Source: a virus. From it: a stretch of DNA of 55,648 nucleotides. The translations under genes were made by a program, and so were the position numbers. Positions within the stretch are counted from its first letter, which is position 1. Every line of letters starts with the position of its first letter. A model generated the notes under the pieces. The model was not told where the DNA came from, did no database searches, and worked only from the letters and a program-made list of their open reading frames with translations. Below are positions 38,701 through 46,433 of the stretch, one piece after another. The stretch lies in IMG/VR virus record IMGVR_UViG_3300012532_000003, positions 1 to 55,648 of that record, one strand, 5' to 3'.

Positions 38701-39103
38701 TGTTTGCTCTTTGAGCAGAAGACGTCTTGCTCAGTACGTTAGCTCTGTTGTTAAGCTCGGTGATTTCTCGGCGAAGTGCACCCGACTGCTGGTCAGTGAG
38801 CGCATTGTCCCGGGCCAGAACGTCATGGTGTTCTCGGACGTAGGCAGCCTGAACTCGCAACGCGCGAGCTTCTTGATCAAGACCGGCTATATGGCGCTGG
38901 ATCCCTTGGATGTTCTGTGCCTGAGCACTGTTCGTTCGTAGCAGCTCTGCATTTCTTCGTAATGTCGCCGCGCCAGCCTCAAGCTGTGCAATCCGCACTG
39001 AGTTTCCAGCGTTGCGAACAGCTCGGGAAAATGAGTTTAGCGCATGGGTAGCCTGGTCTTTAGCCTTGAGAACAACCCAGAGATCTCTGGAGTTAAGAGC
39101 CAT
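35747..39103 (-). CDS. tape measure protein
   Basis: 1118 residues, implying a tail of roughly 150-170 nm by the usual 0.15 nm per residue rule. N-terminal 190 residues are coiled coil, then hydrophobic segments (AAGFALSVFGIAGIVGI, TLIANVVLVTVALTTLTGVF) and a repeat region with regularly spaced Trp (VWGAIKDFFITVWGAIVNFF). Ends in a Pro/Gly-rich region (TTPPAPPTMGGYG). No obvious peptidase domain. Preceded by the frameshifted chaperone genes. Confidence 0.95.
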   Translation of the reverse strand: MALNSRDLWVVLKAKDQATHALNSFSRAVRNAGNSVRIAQLEAGAATLRRNAELLRTNSAQAQNIQGIQRHIAGLDQEARALRVQAAYVREHHDVLARDNALTDQQSGALRREITELNNRANVLSKTSSAQRANMAQEKMALGQRVQALQATARAYDFEAEKLKAADAAMAMHSQRLQQLSMRMQAMSQTAFAAGFALSVFGIAGIVGIKRALDVTIEYERQTRLTATQVRNFTADVKDLSDMGLRVARTIAVPFEEVQTALYDIFSSLEVGTKEAEQLLVSFSKAAVAGQVDIQSVSRGTIGILNAFQRPISDVNHLLDIQFQLVRTGIGTYEEWTNRIGLVTPSAVRAGQSIEMMAAALSTATRMGLPTANAGAAVARAFDAMSHPKTAIELKKIGISVFDAVGKFRPMNDVLRELRARLMGLPEQERIAKLVDIFKGAGGTIQARRFLQAILLVQGNLELFDDILGQMEHSAGSFEQSYDMMANTTAAKTQLLSNRWKALQQALGEALIPTLLKLLNPLSRLLDWFSKLPGPTKTLIANVVLVTVALTTLTGVFLGVVGVIGAFVAAFTFAGTAILVTFGILFGGVAIIGGLIASLVLAYKHSEAFRETIAQVGERMKILKDIALGLGSSIRASWNKYIGPPLNELWNVIESKVIPAFNKFSVQVTTEIIPKIQEAARIIADLGDKAFRRIGEIIETVVVPAISHMADWWAKNGEELKPVLTIFGQIVKWALIIGAVFVAVFASALVGTVIAAIGLFIASLVSMIAMFIMVKKVFGVGLDWLKRTWDTVWGAIKDFFITVWGAIVNFFVAVWEGIKGAISAGLNWINGVWQSFWAMFGGLFKAIWNLIKAIADFGMSLLLFVIEWGLLGLQHLWGQVWGAIVREVKANWENIMNFLKTVWGVISSIAAQIWGTIVNRFNSIKTSTAVIWGAIVAIISDSWNRFYSIVSTQVSKVWGVVTGVWDKIKGFFSGSGSWLYDAGKNIIQGLINGITSMINKVTDAIKNTTQKIKDHLPLSPAKIGPLSGSGDPHKSGARIASMLAGGMMSKLHEVAASSSRLAQMTTPPAPPTMGGYGAGPWYGAQSGKTVNNTFHITTNDPDPKTLGAKLGWELQARI

Positions 39104-39121
39104 CCAGCACCTCCGGACCTC

Positions 39122-39364
39122 TCACTTAGCTTGGCGAGCGTCCAACTCCGCCCTGGCTCTCTGACACGAAATGGCATGCCGCATCAAGAAAACGAAATAA
39201 CTGTCTTGATCCAAGAGACCCCCACTTCGTGGCAAAACTCCGAATTCTTGACATGACACCAACGTCTCGACAAATGTTACTGCCTGAGTTACCATCCATG
39301 CATTATTGTTGTCATACTTAATCTTGCGATTCGGAATCATAATGATCTTCCGAATCTCTTCCAT
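39122..39364 (-). CDS. tail assembly chaperone, frameshift extension (T part)
   Basis: 80 residues as a separate frame, but the DNA fits expression as a -1 frameshift product of the gene upstream. Its ATG overlaps that stop (TAATG), and the A AAA AAC heptamer lies directly before. Contains IIMIPNRKIKYDNNNAWMV and two Cys. In siphophages the G-T fusion binds the tape measure protein. Confidence 0.8.
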   Translation of the reverse strand: MEEIRKIIMIPNRKIKYDNNNAWMVTQAVTFVETLVSCQEFGVLPRSGGLLDQDSYFVFLMRHAISCQRARAELDARQAK

Positions 39365-39726
39365 TAGTTTTTTGTTTCTGGAAGATCCTCAAATGAGTTC
39401 AGCTTCTCGATAAGGCTGCTTATCTCCTCACCGACTCTTGGGTCAAGAGTTGTGATGTCCCGTTGGTTTCCGAAGTTCAGCTTGCGTTCATTCTCGTCGG
39501 TAATATTGTGGTCAATAATGAGGTTTCCAAAGTCCTTGAATGTCATTTTCTTCATTAACATCTTCAGCTCAAACTGATTGCTTTCGCCGGTCGTCCGCAT
39601 GTTCAGCATGTCATCCTGGCGATCCAACTTTTCTCCGAAATTCATTCTTCTAATAACAACGTAGGCTCCAGGCAACGTTGTAAGGTCAAACTGCTCGGTG
39701 TTTCTGGTAACGGTACCTACAGGCAT
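39364..39726 (-). CDS. tail assembly chaperone (G part)
   Basis: 120 residues from ATG 39726 (MPVGTVTRNTEQ; a longer frame begins at 39744). GAYVVIRRMNFGEKLDRQDDML is characteristic of the actinophage G-type chaperone. It ends DLPETKN at the slippery heptamer. It stands between major tail protein and tape measure, the canonical position. Confidence 0.88.
   Translation of the reverse strand: MPVGTVTRNTEQFDLTTLPGAYVVIRRMNFGEKLDRQDDMLNMRTTGESNQFELKMLMKKMTFKDFGNLIIDHNITDENERKLNFGNQRDITTLDPRVGEEISSLIEKLNSFEDLPETKN
39367..39373 (-). promoter_or_regulatory. -1 programmed frameshift site A AAA AAC
   Basis: In the chaperone frame the codons are ACA AAA AAC TAA; the last A of ACA with AAA AAC gives the canonical X XXY YYZ heptamer. 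A -1 slip continues as CTA ATG GAA GAG into the 39122-39364 frame. The stop is the next codon. Confidence 0.85.
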
Positions 39727-39763
39727 TATAATCCTCTTCCACAACCTAATAAAAAATTAACCG

Positions 39764-40999
39764 TCACGTGGTGTCTTCTTGGCTCTTGATGGTTAGCGTG
39801 TATGACTCGCCGGTCGTGTTGATAACATTCTGATAAGTAATGGAAGCCCGAACCAACTCACCCTGCCCAGCGTTGGAAACCTCGTATGTGTCCTTAACGG
39901 CTACTGGGGAAACAATGTTAAGCTGGTTGTTCACACCCTTTGAGCAAGACATGGTGACACTCTGGGCTGTAAGCGCCTTGAATGCGTCAAAATCGGTCCT
40001 AGACTCAAAGTCTCGCTCCAGCTTCATCGTTGCGTTACGCTCACCGTACTTGATGAACTGAGCGCCACGGCTGGTACTCTTCAACCGGAACTGTGCCTCA
40101 GCGTTATTTTCTACGGTAAACTCGAAGCTGTCAGTGTCGAGGACCGGAGTTCCTGTTGGAATTTCAATGCTGTATTGACCAGCTCCGAATGGCACGGTCG
40201 TCGGCCAGGTCGGAGTTGGAGCAGTTTGCACTGCTTCGTCGCGACCAAGAATATTCATGTTCAACATGAGAATGCCGTCTTCTGGAGTGAATGTGAACGA
40301 GGAGACGACACATCCGGTAAAACCGAACACGATGTTGTTACGAACAACGGTGATTGAGAGCGTCTTCGCTGGGATAGCGTTTGGGGTAGGCGTAAAAGTG
40401 TAGGTAAAGTTAGGAGCAGTACCAGTTTTAACCAGGGAATGTCGGCCCGCAGACATGAAGTAAATGCAAACGTCCTCCATACCCTCAATGGAAAGGTCAC
40501 CCTCGACATTGAAGTTACCAGGAACCGCACCAATGACATCAGCGGACTGACGAATCGGACGCCGGAAGATGGTGGACTGAACGGATGTGAGCGACTCGGA
40601 CATAAACGGAACAAATTTCGATGGTGCTACGTATACCCCAGAGTTGCTCGCCGTGTTCAAGCTCGGATACGCGCCAGAAGGCGAGCCGGGAGTTGTGTCA
40701 ACGTCCGTGGTAACCGCACCAACGGTCTTATAAAGTAGCTCGGTGCCGGTGGCACCGCCCGCCGCTGTCTTGTAGAGCTTGTAACCAGTGGCGCCGGTCA
40801 CCGCAACCCAAGTGACGGTAACCGTAGAGGTAGAACCGGTTGTTACGATTGTCTGCTCATTGCTCGCGGTCGTCTCGCCATTTGCGTTGATTGCTGTTAC
40901 CACATACTTATATGTACCAGCGGTGATGGTACCGCCGGTTGTTGCAGTGGCAAGTGCGGACTGGACTGGAGGTGATAAAACCTCAAAGGCAATCCCCAT
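39764..40999 (-). CDS. major tail protein with N-terminal Fn3-like domain
   Basis: 411 residues. The first 100 include an Fn3/Ig-like module (TYKYVVTAINANGETTAS, STVTVTWVAVTGATGYKLYK). The tube core follows (VEGDLSIEGMEDVCIYF, FTFTPEDGILMLNMNILG). A similar Fn3-like module is in the 54078-54590 protein. ATG 40999 has only a weak site; a stronger GGGGGTGAG (41043-41035) lies nine bases before an in-frame ATC at 41029, so initiation there cannot be excluded. Confidence 0.85.
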   Translation of the reverse strand: MGIAFEVLSPPVQSALATATTGGTITAGTYKYVVTAINANGETTASNEQTIVTTGSTSTVTVTWVAVTGATGYKLYKTAAGGATGTELLYKTVGAVTTDVDTTPGSPSGAYPSLNTASNSGVYVAPSKFVPFMSESLTSVQSTIFRRPIRQSADVIGAVPGNFNVEGDLSIEGMEDVCIYFMSAGRHSLVKTGTAPNFTYTFTPTPNAIPAKTLSITVVRNNIVFGFTGCVVSSFTFTPEDGILMLNMNILGRDEAVQTAPTPTWPTTVPFGAGQYSIEIPTGTPVLDTDSFEFTVENNAEAQFRLKSTSRGAQFIKYGERNATMKLERDFESRTDFDAFKALTAQSVTMSCSKGVNNQLNIVSPVAVKDTYEVSNAGQGELVRASITYQNVINTTGESYTLTIKSQEDTT

Positions 41000-41043
41000 G
41001 ATTCCAGCAGCGCCAATACCAGGTGCGATTTTAACTCACCCCC

Positions 41044-41304
41044 TTACGATCCGAACTCCGCTACTACATCCGCCAAACCAACCTTGCTTTCCTCAACCTC
41101 CTCGGTAGCTTCCACAGCTTCCTCGGGAACTTCTTCCTCCTCGGACAAAGTTACCTTTATGAAGGAGGGAAGGTTGGCCGAACCCACGTCCACGTTATGA
41201 TACGTCCGAAAACGGTCTTGGTCAACCTCGACCTGGACACCCGGAGTGAGCAAGCCAACGCCATCTATGGTGACTTCGCGATCAGACTCAAGGTACGTTG
41301 CCAT
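41044..41304 (-). CDS. hypothetical head-tail or tail protein
   Basis: 86 residues from ATG 41304, AGGAGC upstream. Begins MATYLESDREVTIDGVGLL, ends acidic with Glu repeats (EEEEVPEEAVEATEEVEES). Position between the terminator-like protein and the major tail protein suggests a structural accessory. Not recognised. Confidence 0.65.
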   Translation of the reverse strand: MATYLESDREVTIDGVGLLTPGVQVEVDQDRFRTYHNVDVGSANLPSFIKVTLSEEEEVPEEAVEATEEVEESKVGLADVVAEFGS

Positions 41305-41311
41305 ATTGCTC

Positions 41312-41767
41312 CTAAGACGACGATAGGTACGTCTTGGTTTTACCAATGAACGTCATTCGGACGGTTCGGAACGCGGACCCCTGAATGAACGTTTCTCCCG
41401 GGTCCCACTCGTTAACAAACCCATGGATAAGAATGCCACCGAGCGTTACATCTGAATGAATCTTGACTTCGACCGCTTCGGCAAGCTGGTCTACCGCCAG
41501 CCGTTCGGCGAACTCATCACCAACCTTTGAGCTATGAACATCTATAAATACCGACATCTCGTTCATAACCCGGCCGCCTGGTGCGGATACTCCGGCTAAG
41601 TCCCGACGTTTTGTTCCAGGATTCACCACAACAGCCGGAGACGACGGTATCATATTCTGGTTACCAAACAGAACAATGTTGATCCCGAGAGAACCTTTGT
41701 TTGCGTTGATGAGATTGTAAAGGGCCACGGCTACCACTGTTACGTTGTCAGTGTGAGGCACTATCAA
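41312..41767 (-). CDS. tail terminator-like protein
   Basis: 151 residues. VVAVALYNLINANKGSLGI, PAVVVNPGTKRRDLAG and VKIHSDVTLGGILIHGFVNE give the alternating alpha/beta pattern of siphophage tail terminators. Located exactly between the virion morphogenesis protein and the major tail protein, as expected. Overlaps the upstream gene by four bases. Confidence 0.7.
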   Translation of the reverse strand: MIVPHTDNVTVVAVALYNLINANKGSLGINIVLFGNQNMIPSSPAVVVNPGTKRRDLAGVSAPGGRVMNEMSVFIDVHSSKVGDEFAERLAVDQLAEAVEVKIHSDVTLGGILIHGFVNEWDPGETFIQGSAFRTVRMTFIGKTKTYLSSS

Positions 41768-42255
41768 GCACCTCCCTGCTGTTGTAACTTCCGGTCTATC
41801 CAGTCACTGAACACGTCAACAATAGACTCGACGTCCTCCCGCTGATACAAAATGTATGGCCGGGCCGGCATGTGTCGAGTGCCGCCTTGATGGAACGCAG
41901 CGTAGGAGGCGAATGGGCCAATTGGTGAGTACATGATGTCACGACTCACACGCCAAATGTTAATTTGTGTTGCCTTACGGAAGAGATAACCAGTTCGCCG
42001 AAGAATTGGGTGTGCTGACCTACGGATCTGCACCGTTATCTCAGCTAGCTGTTCCCACGGTGGGCGACCCTCTGCCTCGAAGTTGCGGCGAATAGATGGA
42101 ATTATTACCTTCCGGAGCGACTCGTTAAAAGGTTCTCGAAAGTCAGAAAAGATTCTCTTCACTCGCTCCAGATCGTCAACCTCAGCCAACACCTGTGGCC
42201 AAAACCCATCGCCGATTGAGATTGCTGGAAACTGGTAAATAACTTGCTTAGCCAC
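41764..42255 (-). CDS. virion morphogenesis/tail completion protein
   Basis: 163 residues. FEAEGRPPWEQLAEITVQIR, ILRRTGYLFRKATQ, and FHQGGTRHMPARPYI are the hallmarks of the phage virion morphogenesis (gpG/HK97 gp10-like) family, which joins head and tail. Overlaps neighbours by one and four bases. Confidence 0.82.
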   Translation of the reverse strand: MAKQVIYQFPAISIGDGFWPQVLAEVDDLERVKRIFSDFREPFNESLRKVIIPSIRRNFEAEGRPPWEQLAEITVQIRRSAHPILRRTGYLFRKATQINIWRVSRDIMYSPIGPFASYAAFHQGGTRHMPARPYILYQREDVESIVDVFSDWIDRKLQQQGGA

Positions 42256-42704
42256 TAGAAAACTCTACCGATGCTAAATTTCGCAGGGCCCAACGACGTA
42301 TCGTCGGAAGTTGGATTCAATGCACTTGATGCGTCATTAGGGTAAAAGCTGGCTTCTTGAGGACTTGATGCTACTACTCCTGGTATCTCGATAGTACCAT
42401 CAAGCAAGCCCATGATAAGCTGCTCTGCATTGGTCTTAATTTGTTGAGCATACTGGTTTGACTCGCTTTGATTCTCACTATACAGTTTGTCGTAAAGCCA
42501 ACCAGCATACATCTTCGCGATGATAACTTGAATCAGTCGCGGTGTAGCAGAGCTATCTAGCCAGGCTGAGGTATCGTAAACCGTACCAACCCTGGCTAAT
42601 ACTTCGGTTTCAATTTGGTCAAGGTGTTCTAAGTCCAAGGCTTGGACATTGAGTTTTGAACTCTCAACCCAAGCCCGAACGTCTTCCGTAACTATCCTTG
42701 GCAT
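42255..42704 (-). CDS. head-to-tail adaptor
   Basis: 149 residues. Helical N-terminus (VRAWVESSKLNVQALDLEHL), LIQVIIAKMYAGWLYDKLY and a C-terminal tail. Pattern and position fit the gp15/HK97 gp6-like connector of actinophages. Confidence 0.7.
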   Translation of the reverse strand: MPRIVTEDVRAWVESSKLNVQALDLEHLDQIETEVLARVGTVYDTSAWLDSSATPRLIQVIIAKMYAGWLYDKLYSENQSESNQYAQQIKTNAEQLIMGLLDGTIEIPGVVASSPQEASFYPNDASSALNPTSDDTSLGPAKFSIGRVF

Positions 42705-42709
42705 TATCC

Positions 42710-43042
42710 CTACTTAGCACCGGCTGCCTTTGCCGGTGCAACCTTAGCCGGGACTGCCTTTTCCGAAGGCATCTTTTCCGGAGATGTAACAGTGGTGTCC
42801 GGGCCGGGCGTAGGCTCTGAGACGGGTGGTTTCGGAGTGCTTACCTCTTCCTCCCATGGTGCCGGTTCCTCGGGTTTCACCATCTCCTCTACCGTGCTAG
42901 AGTCCCGAATCTCAATGGCACCATTGTCATAAAGCTGGCGAAGCTCCTCTTTCGAGAAGTCGTCAGCCTTCAGCTCCGAGCCGGCGTCATACCACTTGCC
43001 GCTGTGGTTTATGTTGGTAACTGCATAGATCTGCTTAGCCAT
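42710..43042 (-). CDS. hypothetical protein with Pro/Glu-rich tail
   Basis: 110 residues. First 50 residues (YAVTNINHSGKWYDAGSELK, DFSKEELRQLYDNGAIEI) look like a small head protein found next to the capsid gene in many phages. The remainder is a Pro/Glu/Ala/Lys-rich disordered tail. ATG 43042 overlaps the stop of the disrupted upstream gene (TAATG). Confidence 0.68.
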   Translation of the reverse strand: MAKQIYAVTNINHSGKWYDAGSELKADDFSKEELRQLYDNGAIEIRDSSTVEEMVKPEEPAPWEEEVSTPKPPVSEPTPGPDTTVTSPEKMPSEKAVPAKVAPAKAAGAK

Positions 43043-43285
43043 TAATGCTCCTTGATAATCACGTCGTATGTCTTAGTAACGTCAAATGGAGCACCAACAG
43101 GTGACGAAACTATAACGCTTATTGAAACGTCATCATGTGGTGAAGATGTTCCTCCTACGTTAAGCGCTGCACTCCAACCATTACTGCCAAAGCGCTGCAC
43201 TCCAACCATTACTGCCAAAGTGCTGTACTGACATACTAGAAACCAACATGTTAGATTTATCGTATACCACGTCTCCGCTTGCCAT
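43042..43285 (-). pseudogene. connector-region gene disrupted by a 28-bp duplication
   Basis: ATG 43285 overlaps the capsid gene stop (TAATG) and reads MASGDVVYDKSNMLV to a premature TAA at 43181. If one copy of the 28-base repeat is removed, the frame continues (WSAALNVGGTSSPHDDVSIS ... KTYDVIIKEH) to a TAA that overlaps the next ATG, giving 71 residues. Both ends then fit the tight coupling seen throughout the operon. So the gene is frameshifted by duplication, or the repeat is an assembly error. As written only 34 residues are made. Confidence 0.75.
43163..43218. repeat. 28-bp perfect tandem duplication
   Basis: Two identical 28-base units, 43163-43190 and 43191-43218, each starting AGCGCTGCACTCC. 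Since 28 is not a multiple of three, the duplication shifts the frame of the surrounding gene. Confidence 0.93.
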
Positions 43286-44244
43286 TACAAGACGGCCGCC
43301 TTAATCAGGTATCCAGCGATCGACTTGCTAGTAGAACCAAGCGCGGTAAGCTTCAAGTCGTAGTACCGGCAAACTCGAACAACGTCGGACTTACGCTTCT
43401 CTTCCCGCCAACGGTCTACAGTCTGCTGGCCCCAAGTGAACTCGTATCCATAGGCTGGAATCTTCAGGCCAGGAGCGCCAGGAACGTAAGCCATGACAAC
43501 ATCCTTACCCCACAGGTAACCAAGCGATGGGGTTTGACCAAGGTTCGCGGTGTTAACGCCAACACCAGGGACAATCACACGCTGGAAGCCAAGGATCGCA
43601 GCAAGCAGCTCAGGGGAGAAAATTGCCCGCTCAGAGTACTTAATGCGCTCCAGGAAGTCCGGGTGGTCTTCCAGCTTTGCCATGACCTGGTAAGGAATAA
43701 CCAGAACGTTTGGCTCAAGGAACAAGCCGGAGTGAATCTTAGACTTTCCAGTCCGGAGGTCGGAAATCGGGTCCGAGTTGGCGTAGTCACTCCACTGTGC
43801 AGTACCAGAAAGAGTCGTAGAGTAGCCGGACTCATAGTTCACAGTAGCAGTTGCTAGGGTCTGCATGGCACGTTCTCGGCCAAGCATGATCTTCGAAGTA
43901 ACGAGGTTCGTGCCATCACGGTCTGGGTTCAGAGGAGAGTCCGCGTTTTCGCGCTCCTCATCGGTGACCGCAATCTGCAACGAGTGCTCTTGTGCATAGT
44001 ATGTGTCCGTGGACACAGTAAGACCAGTGACCTCGTTCGCCTCAGTACCAGGCGCCCGGAAGTCGTCTTCAGGCAGCCAGCCCTCGCGACCGAACACATA
44101 GTATCTATCGGACTGCTTCCGAACCGTCACAGACGGGAAAAGCGCAGCACCGGCAAGACCAAGTGTTGGCCAACCTACACTAATCTGGGTGAGAACCTGG
44201 TCAACGTGGACATTGCTGCTACCAGACGATGCGTAAACAGGCAT
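43285..44244 (-). CDS. major capsid protein
   Basis: 319 residues. QVLTQISVGWPTLGLAGAAL, VTVRKQSDRYYVFGREGW, ERAMQTLATATVNYESG and VLVIPYQVMAKLEDHPDF form the HK97-fold capsid pattern typical of protease/scaffold-linked actinophage capsids. It follows the decoration gene with TAATG-type coupling. No internal cleavage site was identified. Confidence 0.88.
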   Translation of the reverse strand: MPVYASSGSSNVHVDQVLTQISVGWPTLGLAGAALFPSVTVRKQSDRYYVFGREGWLPEDDFRAPGTEANEVTGLTVSTDTYYAQEHSLQIAVTDEERENADSPLNPDRDGTNLVTSKIMLGRERAMQTLATATVNYESGYSTTLSGTAQWSDYANSDPISDLRTGKSKIHSGLFLEPNVLVIPYQVMAKLEDHPDFLERIKYSERAIFSPELLAAILGFQRVIVPGVGVNTANLGQTPSLGYLWGKDVVMAYVPGAPGLKIPAYGYEFTWGQQTVDRWREEKRKSDVVRVCRYYDLKLTALGSTSKSIAGYLIKAAVL

Positions 44245-44660
44245 TATGCCACCATACCAGGAGTCAGAAGGATGTCGACAATGTCGCCGTCGGCCAATGT
44301 TCCACCAAAACCGACGACAATACCAACAACAAAGTTAGTAGAAGTGGCCAGCAGAACGCCGCCACCAGTACCAGCCATCACCTTGGAACCTATGACTAAG
44401 CTTGCCGCTGTAGTAACAAAGACCTTGGTAATGCCCAGCATCCGTACGTCAGCAACAACCTTGCCTGTGGCAACCTTTGCTGCATCTACGGCCTCTTGAA
44501 CCACACCGAGCGAGAGTGTGGCTGCGGTTGCATTCAGGTCAATGGTCTGACCGGTCGCAGTCTTCACACAACGGTAAGGTGTGACACCTGCCGCAGCGGA
44601 GCTGTTGTAGGTCGAAAGGACCTTATACCCTTTATCAAGTACATAACTAGCGCCTGCCAT
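44244..44660 (-). CDS. head decoration protein (DUF2190-like)
   Basis: 138 residues from ATG 44660 with AGGGAGGTG upstream. TPYRCVKTATGQTIDLNATA, SLGVVQEAVDAAKVATGKVV, and SLVIGSKVMAGTGG give the capsid-cement pattern. Located between protease/scaffold and capsid, as usual. Confidence 0.78.
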   Translation of the reverse strand: MAGASYVLDKGYKVLSTYNSSAAAGVTPYRCVKTATGQTIDLNATAATLSLGVVQEAVDAAKVATGKVVADVRMLGITKVFVTTAASLVIGSKVMAGTGGGVLLATSTNFVVGIVVGFGGTLADGDIVDILLTPGMVA

Positions 44661-44679
44661 ATCTCAGTCACACCTCCCT

Positions 44680-45849
44680 TTAGTCCCGGAATGAGAACGC
44701 TTCTTGCCGGTAGCCATTGTAAAGCTCCGGGTTCTGGCTTGCCGCAATGGACATGGCTTCGGTCAACGCAATCTTCTTCTCATCGGCAATGCGCTGAGAC
44801 TCACTCATGAACAACTGCTTGCTGTCCTTTGACCGTCCATAGCGAACGTTGGCTCCCGCCCGCTCCCCGATCTCTACCATGAAGCTGGTGCTGTTCCGCA
44901 TGAGGTTCAACAGCTCCCAGAACTGTTCCGAAAGCTCCACAGGGATGTCGAGCAGAAGGTCGTGAACCAGGTCCTTTGCCCGAGGCGTGAGTATGATCTT
45001 CGAAGTGTCAAACTCAGCCAGCTTACGGCTCACATCTGCCTCGCGCAGTGAGACCTGGAAATCGTTGAGGGCCTTTTCCTGTGCGTCAACAGTCTCAATG
45101 AGCGTCTTTACCATCGGGTTTTCCTCAGCGAGCTTCTTCAGCTCTGTGCTGAGATCCACTTTTGGAACGGTAGGGGGAGCTTTTGGCGGTGCTGGCGGGG
45201 CTGGCGGAGCCTTCAACGTTTCCGCCAACTTTGCAAAAGCTGCCTCTTCAGTGGTACCCTCCGGAAGACCAAGAAGCTCAGTAAGCTTCTTCAAATCCAC
45301 ATCTTCCTCCTTATGGGTCTGCTTCGCTCGGTTGATCGCATCAACCAGTTCAAACGCCTGATGTATGGAGTTTTCGGAGAGGTTAATTGGCAGCAAATTC
45401 TTCATGTAAGGCCGATTTGTCAGCGCTCCACCAAACAGCACGTCGCTGAACGACTTGCCCGCCGGGTCCGCCCACTTCTCTCGGAACTCCGCGGAAATGT
45501 ACCGCCACTTCTTTTCCTTGATGTCCTGAGCCGCGCTCTTTACCCACTCAACGAGTGCCCACAGGCCGTCGTGGCGAGCCTCGGCATCCTTAATCCAACC
45601 GGCGGCTTCTCCGTCACCACTGACCTTGTCACCGTGCATGAGGTTAATGCTTGGGTCGATGCCCCGCACCCGCTTTTTGACATTTTCCGCGAAATTTTTA
45701 ATTCGCTCGGAAGTCATGGAGAGCTTGCCATAAACCGGGTGCGTGTACTCACCTATCGGGAGCAGATGAATCCACGACTTTGGGACGTCCTCGCTTTCGT
45801 TGAGCTGAACGTTAGCCAGCTCGATGAGGTACAGGATGTCTTTCTCCAA
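44680..45849 (-). CDS. capsid maturation protease with scaffold domain (Mu gpI-like)
   Basis: 389 residues. First 160: WIHLLPIGEYTHPVYGKLSM, INLMHGDKVSGDGEAAGWIK, and WRYISAEFREKW with GGALTNRPYM, the Mu gpI-like protease signature (His and Ser). A Pro/Ala hinge (PPAPPAPPKAPPTVP) leads into a helical scaffold region. A fused protease-scaffold; the scaffold part would be removed during maturation. Confidence 0.85.
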   Translation of the reverse strand: MEKDILYLIELANVQLNESEDVPKSWIHLLPIGEYTHPVYGKLSMTSERIKNFAENVKKRVRGIDPSINLMHGDKVSGDGEAAGWIKDAEARHDGLWALVEWVKSAAQDIKEKKWRYISAEFREKWADPAGKSFSDVLFGGALTNRPYMKNLLPINLSENSIHQAFELVDAINRAKQTHKEEDVDLKKLTELLGLPEGTTEEAAFAKLAETLKAPPAPPAPPKAPPTVPKVDLSTELKKLAEENPMVKTLIETVDAQEKALNDFQVSLREADVSRKLAEFDTSKIILTPRAKDLVHDLLLDIPVELSEQFWELLNLMRNSTSFMVEIGERAGANVRYGRSKDSKQLFMSESQRIADEKKIALTEAMSIAASQNPELYNGYRQEAFSFRD

Positions 45850-45852
45850 TTT

Positions 45853-46188
45853 TCACTTCCCTCCCTTCGCTGGCTTCTTTTTCTTCCCAATGTTGGGATA
45901 CCGTCGAGCCACTGCGGCCCGAACTCTTCTCTTCTCCTCTGGAGTGCCATGTTGGGCAACTCTGGCCAAAGCATTCCTAGCATGGGCCTCGTCGTGAATC
46001 GGATAAGCTCTGTCTCCTGGAATGGCAAACTGTGTTTTTGCCAACCGTTTGCGAGCCCGGTACGACAATTCGGACATCATGGCAGGATCTACTTTTACCC
46101 GATCATAACCGACCTTTTGATCCTTGGCAACTGCACGGCGTTGTCTTACACTTGATGTTGACAAGCTCTGGCGTCGACTCATCGTCAC
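45853..46188 (-). CDS. DUF6582-like basic protein
   Basis: 111 residues. YPIHDEAHARNALARVAQHG with VRAAVARRYP is a recurring phage motif, usually near the head protease or portal. C-terminal GKKKKPAKGGK is basic. Role unknown. Alternative start four residues on. Confidence 0.75.
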   Translation of the reverse strand: MTMSRRQSLSTSSVRQRRAVAKDQKVGYDRVKVDPAMMSELSYRARKRLAKTQFAIPGDRAYPIHDEAHARNALARVAQHGTPEEKRRVRAAVARRYPNIGKKKKPAKGGK

Positions 46189-46433
46189 CGTTGAACACCT
46201 CCTATTTCCGTCGGAAAGTTTGGGTAATATACGGAGGTAAAGCTTGGATAAGCAGCCGCCGTGCTAGTTGTTGCCGGGCTGCCGTATACTGGCGCAACAA
46301 ATGGTGGTTTGATCAGTGACCGAAGAGCCTGAGACAACGACATCTTGTTAAACTTTGCCATCTGTTCCAGTACCTGACGCTCGTCTTTGGTAAGCCGAAC
46401 CGACACAATGCTGTCTCTGCTCACCTTACTCAT
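46185..46433 (-). CDS. ribbon-helix-helix-like protein
   Basis: 82 residues. DSIVSVRLTKDERQVLEQMA...MSLSQALRSLI is the RHH/CopG-type pattern; the C-terminal half is Ser/Tyr/Pro-rich. Coupled to the portal gene by overlap. May regulate the late operon; inferred. Confidence 0.7.
   Translation of the reverse strand: MSKVSRDSIVSVRLTKDERQVLEQMAKFNKMSLSQALRSLIKPPFVAPVYGSPATTSTAAAYPSFTSVYYPNFPTEIGGVQR

Noticed and set aside
40000-40738. Overlapping frames under the major tail protein
   Set aside because: Shadows of a Thr/Ala/Gly-rich gene.
45313-46155. 280-residue plus-strand frame over the protease gene
   Set aside because: Antisense to protease/scaffold and DUF6582-like genes, which have clear family motifs.
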